Assembly (NCBI GenBank): GCA_020444005.1
Contig: JAHLLU010000039.1
Span: forward strand, 1 to 10,918
DNA: 10,918 nucleotides
From: an archaeon
GTDB taxonomy: Archaea; Thermoproteota; Bathyarchaeia; TCS64
Direction: 5' to 3'
The notes below the pieces were generated by a model. That model had not been told where the DNA came from and ran no database searches. It saw only the letters and a program-made list of their open reading frames with translations. The stretch's first letter is position 1. Every line of letters begins with the position of its first letter. Made by a program: the position numbers and the translations under genes. Below are positions 6,316 through 10,918 of this stretch, in pieces.

Positions 6316-6325
6316 CCCCTAGGGG
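6316..6325. repeat. Perfect palindrome CCCCTAGGGG
   Basis: This 10-bp perfect palindrome sits a few bases downstream of the predicted transcript start of the aCPSF2 gene. It may be an operator or a leader stem. It is more GC-rich than its surroundings. Confidence 0.4.
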
Positions 6326-6350
6326 GACTGGGCTCTTAAAGTAAATGCCC

Positions 6351-6360
6351 TTTTTATATG
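6351..6360 (-). promoter_or_regulatory. TATA box of the aCPSF2 gene
   Basis: The minus strand reads CATATAAAAA, the only clear TATA match in the 164-base gap. It predicts a start near 6330 and so a leader of about 100 bases. Confidence 0.5.
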
Positions 6361-6375
6361 TTACCTATAGTTAAT

Positions 6376-6385
6376 CGAAAAACCC
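6376..6385 (-). terminator. T5 terminator after tgtA
   Basis: The minus strand reads GGGTTTTTCG a few bases after the tgtA stop. A nearly identical GGTTTTTCGA recurs at 6253-6244 in the next gene's leader. Confidence 0.35.
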
Positions 6386-6390
6386 GTAGA

Positions 6391-7965
6391 TCATATGGTG
6401 TTTAATTGTTTCAATATAGCCTCTTTTGCCTCATTATCGATCTCATTGATCAACACGGCAGGGTATTTTCCACCCAGTTGTTTGATCAACTCCTGATCCA
6501 GCGGTGTATCCCTGTACGCGATAAGGGTTTTTGCCGGGTGTTTCTCAAGATACTCGATGATGTTGCCTACCGTATGTTGTATGGTCTCGTAGTCTAGTGG
6601 TTCTGCTATCTGGTACTGGCTTGTGGGGTATGTTTCGGCTAGGTTCTCTGGTATTAATCCATATGGTGCCGCTATGAAACAGTATTCTACGCTGTCACTG
6701 TATTCCTTGAGCTCTTTCTTGAGTTTCTTGAAGCCTTGGTTTCTGCTGTATGGTTTTCTGTTTGGTGTGGTTAGTAGTATTCTGGTGTCTTTGTTTGCTG
6801 GTTTCCGGTAGTTTTCCAGTAGTTTCCGCTGATATCTGATGACCTCTGGCTTCGCTAGACTGTGATAATCATAGTAGAAGATGCCTTTGCCTTTGAATCC
6901 GGGGCTTCCCTCCTCAAGATACTTGCTGTACTTGCTGAGGGTCTTCAAAGCTGAAGTCATCTCAGCATGGCCCTTGGCTCGTGTCTCAACAAGATCCCAG
7001 AGGCTTCCCTCATAGATAGCTTGTTTAACAGTCTGCATCTCCGCCATAGTCACATGAAGATTATGTTCTGCGATAAGCCGTTGACGCTCATGATGTGGCA
7101 TGTCTCGCAGGTCTTCTGGGCTCCTGTTTCGGCATATTGGACAACCGCATGGTAGGTATTGGAGGTCTTTGAAGAGGTATGTGCCTCTGTTGGTCAGGTA
7201 GCGTTCATCCTTTGCGAATAACGCGTACGCGGCTGAGTCAAAGAGATCATATCCCATTGCTACGCTCATGGCGAATATGTTTGGGTGTCCAGCACCGAAT
7301 AGGTGAATGGGGCGCTCGATTGGTGCGTTGAGTTTCGCGGTCATTGCCATATCTACTAGAACCGGGTACATGTACCGCTCCATAACCTCAGTAGGGCTAC
7401 CAAGCGCATGAACATCAAAAGGCATCTCACCTATCTTTTTCGCTGATTTAGCGACTAGATCTAAGTGTTTTCCTCCCTGTATAGGTCCAACCCAGAGGTT
7501 TGGTGTATCCTCGATAAGTGGCAGGGCTGCTTCGGCTCGTTTGAGGGTCTCTTCAACAGTGTATTCCACTGTTTCTCTTGGAACGTCCCATCCTGTAGGG
7601 ATGTCCAGTATGACACTAATGTCGCTACCTATCTTTTTCTGCCAATCGATTATCTCGGGCTGAGTTACTTCCACCTCGCCATACACAAGAATCTGGTATG
7701 CCCCGCTATCAGTCATCACTACTCCATCATAGTCTAGGAGCTTGTGTAGCTCAAGGTCTGGTACGTCTTGGAAGTGGTTTCTGATGATGTAGCTGTTGGT
7801 GATTAGAATATCGCAACCGAACTCTTTCCTGAGGCGGTTTGGCAATATTGTCTCGATGAGTGGGTTTACCACTGGCATAAATGCCGGTGTCTCCAGTGTC
7901 TTGCCTTTGACTGTGATGCGTCCAATCCTGCCTAGGAGGTCTCGGTCCCTCAGCTCAAACGACAT
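6391..7965 (-). CDS. tgtA: Archaeosine tRNA-guanine transglycosylase
   Basis: The enzyme swaps guanine-15 in the tRNA D-loop for preQ0, the first tRNA-bound step of archaeosine synthesis. The 524-residue protein has the TGT barrel at about 1-340, with FMPVVNP (29-35), D86 in TDSGAYQI (the counterpart of bacterial TDSGGFQ), D121 in VILDIPTGWD, the VGPIQGG loop (159-165) and the zinc site C273-x-C275-xx-C278 with H301 (or H304). Residues about 368-490 (PEVIRYQRKLLENYR through the TIQHTV helix) fit the DUF5591-type domain also found in ArcS. The protein ends soon after; no PUA domain is recognisable, whereas the Pyrococcus enzyme has one and is about 60 residues longer. TATA at 7989-7996 makes the message essentially leaderless at the ATG. 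Confidence 0.95.
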   Translation of the reverse strand: MSFELRDRDLLGRIGRITVKGKTLETPAFMPVVNPLIETILPNRLRKEFGCDILITNSYIIRNHFQDVPDLELHKLLDYDGVVMTDSGAYQILVYGEVEVTQPEIIDWQKKIGSDISVILDIPTGWDVPRETVEYTVEETLKRAEAALPLIEDTPNLWVGPIQGGKHLDLVAKSAKKIGEMPFDVHALGSPTEVMERYMYPVLVDMAMTAKLNAPIERPIHLFGAGHPNIFAMSVAMGYDLFDSAAYALFAKDERYLTNRGTYLFKDLQYLPCGCPICRNRSPEDLRDMPHHERQRLIAEHNLHVTMAEMQTVKQAIYEGSLWDLVETRAKGHAEMTSALKTLSKYSKYLEEGSPGFKGKGIFYYDYHSLAKPEVIRYQRKLLENYRKPANKDTRILLTTPNRKPYSRNQGFKKLKKELKEYSDSVEYCFIAAPYGLIPENLAETYPTSQYQIAEPLDYETIQHTVGNIIEYLEKHPAKTLIAYRDTPLDQELIKQLGGKYPAVLINEIDNEAKEAILKQLNTI

Positions 7966-7988
7966 AGAGCATCAAATACAAGACGCGG

Positions 7989-7996
7989 TATATAAT
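7989..7996 (-). promoter_or_regulatory. TATA box of tgtA
   Basis: The minus strand reads ATTATATA, centred 27 bases before the tgtA ATG, which predicts a leaderless transcript. T7 just upstream (8010-8004) would end the cold-shock transcript. Confidence 0.6.
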
Positions 7997-8003
7997 TTGG
8001 TCT

Positions 8004-8010
8004 AAAAAAA
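8004..8010 (-). terminator. T7 terminator of the cold-shock gene
   Basis: A run of seven T on the minus strand begins directly after the stop codon of the cold-shock gene, followed by the tgtA TATA box. Confidence 0.45.
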
Positions 8011-8211
8011 CTAGTTATAGACTATTTTAACATTAATGGCTCTTGGACCCTTATCGGTTTTCTCAAGCTCAAACTCGACTATGTCGCCTCTATCAAGATC
8101 GTAGCAGTTGCGTACGTCTCGACTGTGGCAGAAAATATCTTTCTTGCTTTCATTAGTCTTGATAAATCCAAATCCTTGGTCGTATATCCATTTCCTTATC
8201 GTGCCTTTCAG
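8011..8211 (-). CDS. Cold-shock-domain protein, apparent CTG start
   Basis: This 66-residue protein is one cold-shock domain. It begins MKGTIRKWIYDQGFGFIK, matching the family start MKGTVKWFN..GFGFI. RNP1 is GFGFI (13-17) and RNP2 is DIFCH (25-29), with W8, F14, F16, F27 and H29 placed for stacking on single-stranded RNA or DNA. The fold closes with DIVEFELEKTDKGPRAINV. The frame has no ATG, GTG or TTG start: a stop lies two codons upstream (TGA-CAA-GAA-CTG). The CTG at 8211-8209 is exactly where the family begins, and AAGGAGTGA (8226-8218) lies 6-9 bases before it, the best Shine-Dalgarno in the window. Either it starts at CTG or the start codon is a sequence error. It probably acts as an RNA chaperone. 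Its own TATA (8287-8295) gives a leader of about 50 bases. Confidence 0.88.
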   Translation of the reverse strand: MKGTIRKWIYDQGFGFIKTNESKKDIFCHSRDVRNCYDLDRGDIVEFELEKTDKGPRAINVKIVYN

Positions 8212-8217
8212 TTCTTG

Positions 8218-8226
8218 TCACTCCTT
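8218..8226 (-). promoter_or_regulatory. Shine-Dalgarno deciding the CTG start
   Basis: The minus strand reads AAGGAGTGA, with GGAG 9 bases before CTG 8211. Most other genes here lack such a site, so its presence marks the CTG as the likely initiation codon. Confidence 0.65.
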
Positions 8227-8242
8227 ATTTGTTGATTATTAT

Positions 8243-8259
8243 ATTGTCCTCTTGACAAT
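8243..8259 (-). promoter_or_regulatory. Hairpin in the cold-shock gene leader
   Basis: ATTGTC (8243-8248) and GACAAT (8254-8259) are perfectly complementary around a 5-base loop. They lie between the predicted transcript start (about 8264) and the Shine-Dalgarno, near the 5' end of the message. Confidence 0.45.
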
Positions 8260-8286
8260 GGGTTGCGCCTATAACGAAAAACGTAT

Positions 8287-8295
8287 GTTATAAAC
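8287..8295 (-). promoter_or_regulatory. TATA box of the cold-shock gene
   Basis: The minus strand reads GTTTATAAC. It predicts a start near 8264 and keeps the Shine-Dalgarno and hairpin in the leader. A second TATA-like AATATAAT (8244-8237) would remove the Shine-Dalgarno, so it is less likely. Confidence 0.45.
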
Positions 8296-8315
8296 ATTCA
8301 GTTTTTTCCTTATCC

Positions 8316-8326
8316 ATATTAAAAAC
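8316..8326 (-). terminator. T5 terminator after tfb
   Basis: The minus strand has T5 (8325-8321) shortly after the tfb stop codon, before the cold-shock promoter. Confidence 0.35.
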
Positions 8327-8330
8327 AGGG

Positions 8331-9254
8331 TTAGAGAGTGATATCCAAACTCTCAACAATTCCCTTGTAACGATTACGAATAGTGACCTCAGTCACACCA
8401 GCGGCAAACGCAATATCCTTCTGAGTAAACTTCTGCTCCTCCTGAATACACGCAATATACAAAGCCGCCGCAGCCAACCCATTAGGGTCTTTACCTGCAG
8501 TGATTCTTTCTTTCTCTGCTTTCTTCAGTAGCTCTGAGGCTCGTAACTGTATGTTCTGGGGGATTTTCGCCCTTGATGCGATTTTGGGTATCCTGTTTCT
8601 TGCATTGGGTCTTGGCACACTCAAGTCAAGCTCGTTGTAGATGAGCCTGTATGTTCGCGCTATCTCCATCTTGTCTCCAGAAATATACTCCGCGATCTCC
8701 CTCAGTGTCCTCTGAGTCTTGGTCATCCTACAAGCCGCATAAAGGCTTGCAGACATAACGTTCTCAATGCTTCTTCCCTTAACAAGCTCCTTCTGTAGAG
8801 CCTTCCTATAGATGAGGGCTGCCTGTTCCTGAACCTGTCTGCTGATATTCAGATGGCTGACTAGTCTCGCCAATATACTCATGGCTTTGTTCAGGTTCCT
8901 CTGGTTGGAGTCCCCTGAGACTCTTCTCTGCCACTTGGATAATCTGAGAAGTTGCCATTTTCTTTCAGTGGTAACCTTGCCTTTGGTGTCCCTGTAGATG
9001 TTACCAAATGTAGTATGCAGTCCTTTGTCTGATACTGCTAGACTGGTTGGTAAACCAACTCTACTACGGTCGTCTCTCTCCTGAGCGTTAAACGCTCTCC
9101 ATTCAGGTGTCCTATCCATGAAGATATCACCTAGAACGTATCCGCATTGACTGCAGACTCTTTCACCCACCTTGTTATCAATAACAATATGGGTTGAGCC
9201 GCATTCTGGGCAACTGTGTTTGATATCAGTTTGCCCCTGTGCGCTAGTAGACAT
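8331..9254 (-). CDS. tfb: Transcription initiation factor B (TFIIB homologue)
   Basis: TFB bridges TBP-bound TATA DNA and RNA polymerase and reads the BRE. The 307-residue protein is full length: a zinc ribbon with C15, C18, C34 and C37 (CPECG, CSQCG), the B-reader/linker region including PEWRAFNAQERDDRSRVG (50-67) and the HTTFG segment (80-84), then two cyclin-like repeats at about 118-210 and 215-305. The second repeat ends in the BRE-contacting helix-turn-helix (about 277-299, FTQKDIAFAAGVTEVTIRNR). All core features look intact, so it is probably a general rather than degenerate TFB; whether it is the only one cannot be seen. The ATG at 9254 has no close Shine-Dalgarno. Two TATA motifs (9278-9283, 9310-9319) flank a striking inverted repeat. 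Confidence 0.97.
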   Translation of the reverse strand: MSTSAQGQTDIKHSCPECGSTHIVIDNKVGERVCSQCGYVLGDIFMDRTPEWRAFNAQERDDRSRVGLPTSLAVSDKGLHTTFGNIYRDTKGKVTTERKWQLLRLSKWQRRVSGDSNQRNLNKAMSILARLVSHLNISRQVQEQAALIYRKALQKELVKGRSIENVMSASLYAACRMTKTQRTLREIAEYISGDKMEIARTYRLIYNELDLSVPRPNARNRIPKIASRAKIPQNIQLRASELLKKAEKERITAGKDPNGLAAAALYIACIQEEQKFTQKDIAFAAGVTEVTIRNRYKGIVESLDITL

Positions 9255-9277
9255 CTCTATCGTCTTCTTCTCCTACT

Positions 9278-9283
9278 ATTATA
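9278..9283 (-). promoter_or_regulatory. Proximal TATA-like motif of tfb
   Basis: The minus strand reads TATAAT (in GTTATAATAG) about 27 bases before the ATG and would give a leaderless message. It touches one end of the inverted repeat 9283-9312. Confidence 0.4.
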
Positions 9284-9312
9284 ACGGGAATCGCTCTGAG
9301 CGACAACCCGTT
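9283..9312. promoter_or_regulatory. 30-base two-tier inverted repeat between two tfb TATA motifs
   Basis: Outer arms AACGGG (9283-9288) and CCCGTT (9307-9312) and inner arms TCGCTC (9291-9296) and GAGCGA (9298-9303) around a single central T are all perfect, with spacers AA and CAA. Both ends run into AT-rich TATA-like DNA. The form and place suggest an operator for a dimeric regulator. Confidence 0.5.
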
Positions 9313-9319
9313 TAATATA
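9310..9319 (-). promoter_or_regulatory. Distal TATA box of tfb
   Basis: The minus strand reads TATATTAAAC. It predicts a start near 9288 and a leader of about 33 bases that would include one arm of the repeat. The gap 9320-9434 upstream holds no gene I can support. Confidence 0.45.
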
Positions 9320-9434
9320 CAGGCTCTTGTTCTTTCGTAGTGGGCCTCGTGAGGTATTATCTGTTGTAGAGTCTACCTTGGGTGTCTGTGCTCGTACTTT
9401 TCCTGCTTTTGTAAGTGATCCGTGTGTTGGTATC

Positions 9435-10013
9435 TTATTTCACCTCCAACTCTTTCTCGATAGCGCAGAGGTTATAGAAATCCTCGAAGAGCACATCCTT
9501 CCACTTCATTGTGGCGTGGAATGTTGCATCATCGCTTATCCTCCGGATATCGCATGTGTAGGTTCTTCCCTTCTTGCCTTGACAGTCTTCTCTGGTCTCT
9601 GGTGCTTTGCCGCATTTGATTACGCAGAGGTCTCGTGTCTTTTTCTGTATGGCTGATAGTACTTCAACTAGGCTGAAAATGTGCTTCATTTTCGGGGTTA
9701 TTACATCAAGATTATCTTGCTGGGTGACTATATCGTGGGCTGAGTCAGTGATCCTTTTTGACAATATCAGTGCTTCATCGTATTTTTCTTCTTCAAGTTC
9801 AATTATAGTTGCTCTTATGGTGTCCACGTATGCGGGTGCTGAGTTCTGGTTTTCATCAACCATCGCTCTTATCAGTTTCTTCTTATCTCCTTCATTGATG
9901 ACATAGTCGATAGAGCCCATCTCTTCGTTAATCTCGGGTTTATTGATCTCTCCGAGACACTTCAAGAGCTCGACTGTGGGGCTCATCCAATCAGATTCGT
10001 ACTCAATTTCCAT
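9435..10013 (-). CDS. Hypothetical protein with four spaced cysteines
   Basis: I do not recognise this 192-residue protein. The N-terminal two thirds look helical and acidic (for instance VDTIRATIIELEEEKYDEALILSKRITDSA, about 63-92), like a helical bundle or repeat. The C-terminal third has cysteines at 130, 134, 144 and 154 (C-x3-C-x9-C-x9-C) and an isolated C183, suggesting a metal site or a structural domain. There is no signal peptide or membrane segment. Two tandem TATA boxes (10051-10058, 10067-10076) support expression, the nearer giving a leader of about 15 bases. No T-tract lies between its stop and the tfb promoter, so transcripts may run on into tfb. The coding call is good; the function is unknown. 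Confidence 0.82.
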   Translation of the reverse strand: MEIEYESDWMSPTVELLKCLGEINKPEINEEMGSIDYVINEGDKKKLIRAMVDENQNSAPAYVDTIRATIIELEEEKYDEALILSKRITDSAHDIVTQQDNLDVITPKMKHIFSLVEVLSAIQKKTRDLCVIKCGKAPETREDCQGKKGRTYTCDIRRISDDATFHATMKWKDVLFEDFYNLCAIEKELEVK

Positions 10014-10050
10014 TTTCTAGTAAAAACTCCGTTTAGAAAGATTACACTAG

Positions 10051-10058
10051 TATATACC
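10051..10058 (-). promoter_or_regulatory. Proximal TATA box of the hypothetical gene
   Basis: The minus strand reads GGTATATA, about 40 bases before the ATG at 10013. Confidence 0.5.
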
Positions 10059-10066
10059 ATTCACCA

Positions 10067-10076
10067 CTTATATATG
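10067..10076 (-). promoter_or_regulatory. Distal TATA box of the hypothetical gene
   Basis: The minus strand reads CATATATAAG, a stronger match 9 bases further upstream, preceded by CGAA. It would start the message near 10045. Confidence 0.45.
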
Positions 10077-10093
10077 TTCGGTAAATAATTTAA

Positions 10094-10113
10094 TGGAAAA
10101 AATATTTTTTCCA
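10094..10113. repeat. Perfect 20-bp AT-rich palindrome
   Basis: TGGAAAAAAT is followed directly by its reverse complement ATTTTTTCCA. It lies between the last T-tract of the Lsm terminator and the promoter of the next gene, so it may act as a terminator stem or a protein site. Confidence 0.5.
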
Positions 10114-10115
10114 GT

Positions 10116-10183
10116 AAAAAAACAAGAAAAAAACCTATTTTTATCAGATATTTTTCATAAAAACCATTTAATTCGATAAAAAA
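10116..10183 (-). terminator. Multi-T-tract terminator of the Lsm gene
   Basis: The minus strand carries T6 (10183-10178), T5 (10163-10159), T7 (10133-10127) and T7 (10122-10116) in succession after the stop codon. This is the strongest terminator-like region in the window. Confidence 0.6.
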
Positions 10184-10186
10184 GGG

Positions 10187-10609
10187 TTATGAGGTTTCTT
10201 GGATGAATCTATTATAGATGTCCTGAACCCTGCTTGCCGCGGGGCCCGTTCCCTCGATGACACCGGTCTCGTTTACCCTGATCTTGTTCATTACTACAAG
10301 TACTCCCGCCTCTGGGAATGTTTGAACCATATTGGGGAATACTCGGTCAAGTCTCTCTTTTAGTCCGTCAAGGTTGAATGGGGTGTCAGTGGCCATGATT
10401 CTCGCGATGTTGTTTCCGGTTATGAATAGCCTATGGTATAGTGTGCCCTGTGTACCTTTTACGTTTCCAAGGGCGACGCTCATGCTCTGTGAATCATACC
10501 CCAGAAGGGTACCTTCATAGTTCTTACCTGCAGCGTCCTCGACTACCACTGGTTTTCCGACGAGTTGTCCTAGTTCTTCAAAGAATTTTCTTCCAGTTAC
10601 GGCCGCCAA
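10187..10609 (-). CDS. Lsm/Sm-like RNA-binding protein with C-terminal domain (SmAP3-like)
   Basis: This 140-residue protein has an Sm fold at about 9-72: Sm1 with the VGKPVVVEDAAGKNYEGTLLGYD strands (17-39) and Sm2 in YHRLFITGNNIARI (58-71), where TGN stands for the usual RG(D/N). A second domain (about 82-136, LKERLDRVFPNMVQ through VIEGTGPAASRVQDIY) has the mixed alpha/beta pattern of the archaeal two-domain Lsm proteins. Sm proteins form rings that bind U-rich RNA. The start is TTG at 10609-10607, backed by GAGG 8 bases upstream and a TATA box at 10643-10653; an ATG at about 10635 is out of frame. The gene lies 64 bases downstream of the DUF1922 gene. Confidence 0.9.
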   Translation of the reverse strand: MAAVTGRKFFEELGQLVGKPVVVEDAAGKNYEGTLLGYDSQSMSVALGNVKGTQGTLYHRLFITGNNIARIMATDTPFNLDGLKERLDRVFPNMVQTFPEAGVLVVMNKIRVNETGVIEGTGPAASRVQDIYNRFIQETS

Positions 10610-10642
10610 ATTAGTTTCCTCTGCCCTACTAACATGCGGTCC

Positions 10643-10653
10643 CCATATAAAAA
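10643..10653 (-). promoter_or_regulatory. TATA box of the Lsm gene, also a T5 tract after DUF1922
   Basis: The minus strand reads TTTTTATATGG 34-44 bases before the TTG start. The same T5 follows the DUF1922 stop by 20 bases, so one element may serve as both terminator and promoter. Confidence 0.5.
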
Positions 10654-10673
10654 TCAGAAACTTTTCTGGGTTT

Positions 10674-10898
10674 TTATGCCTTGAATTTCTTGAAGGTAAC
10701 TGGGCTAGGGTCCTTATTTTCTCGTTGTTTTAGGTGTTGTATGATGGCTGTGGCTTCTTGTACGTCTTCTGTTCTTGCGAGTATCTTGGCGCCGTAGATT
10801 GGTACCTTTGCGCCGCAGTGGGGGCATGTCTTTGTACGATTGGCTGTGTTTGCCATTATGATCTTGGTGCATGTTGGACAGTTTATGATAAGGTACAT
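10674..10898 (-). CDS. DUF1922 zinc-ribbon protein
   Basis: This 74-residue protein opens with MYLIINCPTC and continues CPHCGAKVPIYGAKILARTEDVQEATAIIQHL, which follows the archaeal DUF1922 family (MYLIFRCDCG..., CVCGRTVNVKDRRIFGRADDFEEASELVRKL). C7, C10, C25 and C28 form a four-cysteine zinc knuckle pair, followed by a helix (about 45-60) and a basic tail ending FKKFKA. The function of the family is unknown; a nucleic-acid or ribosome partner is plausible. GGTGA lies 7 bases before the ATG at 10898, a fair Shine-Dalgarno. The region before it is cut by the window edge, so its promoter is not seen. Confidence 0.88.
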   Translation of the reverse strand: MYLIINCPTCTKIIMANTANRTKTCPHCGAKVPIYGAKILARTEDVQEATAIIQHLKQRENKDPSPVTFKKFKA

Positions 10899-10918
10899 GT
10901 TCTATTCACCAGTACTCG

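Noticed and set aside
8153..8221. GTG-initiated short frame overlapping the start of the cold-shock gene, possibly joined by frameshift
   Set aside because: The GTG lies inside the Shine-Dalgarno itself and opens only about 22 unrelated codons before TAA. Initiation at CTG in the right frame is simpler, and no slippery sequence is evident.
8108..8293. Plus-strand 61-residue frame over the cold-shock gene
   Set aside because: It is antisense to a clear cold-shock domain; it only looks open because the true gene has a CTG start and is easily missed.
9327..9906. Plus-strand open frames across the unknown 192-residue gene and its 3' gap
   Set aside because: They are cysteine- and serine-rich antisense translations without promoter or Shine-Dalgarno; the minus-strand frame has normal composition and two TATA boxes.
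1..10918. CRISPR array, insertion sequence, attachment site or defence system
   Set aside because: I saw no regularly spaced repeats, transposase or integrase fragments, target duplications or tRNA-linked direct repeats. The genes are ordinary archaeal housekeeping and unknown types.

Overview
The window is chromosomal DNA from an archaeon. Direct signs are a transcription factor B gene, an archaeosine tRNA-guanine transglycosylase, an Lsm (SmAP3-like) protein, an archaeal CPSF-type beta-CASP nuclease, a DUF1922 zinc ribbon, an eL38 ribosomal protein, and TATA/BRE-like boxes about 25-30 bases before short-leader or leaderless starts. eL38 points to the TACK/Asgard side of the archaea, and the mid-range base composition and several protein styles would suit an Asgard (for example Thorarchaeota-like) or related lineage. 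No lineage-specific marker is present, so this is an inference.

Layout. 1-416 (-): 5' part of a FKBP-type prolyl isomerase with a very acidic N-terminal tail, cut by the window edge. 555-926 (-): stand-alone response-regulator receiver. 1026-2642 (+): UbiB/ABC1-type atypical kinase, divergent from the regulator. 2650-2725 (-): CAU-anticodon tRNA. 2821-2899 (+): tRNA-Glu(UUC). 2953-4080 (+): M20 amidohydrolase (ArgE/DapE type). 4247-4498 (+): small basic unknown protein. 4553-4750 (-): eL38. 4967-6226 (-): aCPSF2-type beta-CASP nuclease with a leader of about 100 bases. 6391-7965 (-): TgtA. 8011-8211 (-): a cold-shock-domain protein whose reading frame has no ATG, GTG or TTG start and apparently begins at CTG behind a good Shine-Dalgarno. 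8331-9254 (-): TFB. 9435-10013 (-): unknown cysteine-containing protein. 10187-10609 (-): Lsm protein. 10674-10898 (-): DUF1922 zinc ribbon.

The right-hand 6 kb is a same-strand run of genes largely devoted to transcription and RNA: RNA binding (Lsm, CSD), transcription initiation (TFB), tRNA modification (TgtA), RNA cleavage (aCPSF2) and the ribosome (eL38). Nearly every gene has its own TATA box and most are followed by T-tracts, so this is a functional neighbourhood of mostly single transcription units, not one operon. The exception is 9435-10013 into tfb, where no T-tract separates the genes.

No mobile element, CRISPR array, defence island or obviously new multi-gene system is visible. 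The most interesting signals are small: the CTG-initiated cold-shock gene, attenuator-like structure in the aCPSF2 leader, a 30-base two-tier inverted repeat between two TATA motifs upstream of tfb, a hairpin leader on the FKBP gene, and the acidic FKBP tail. There is no gene-free stretch above 300 bases.
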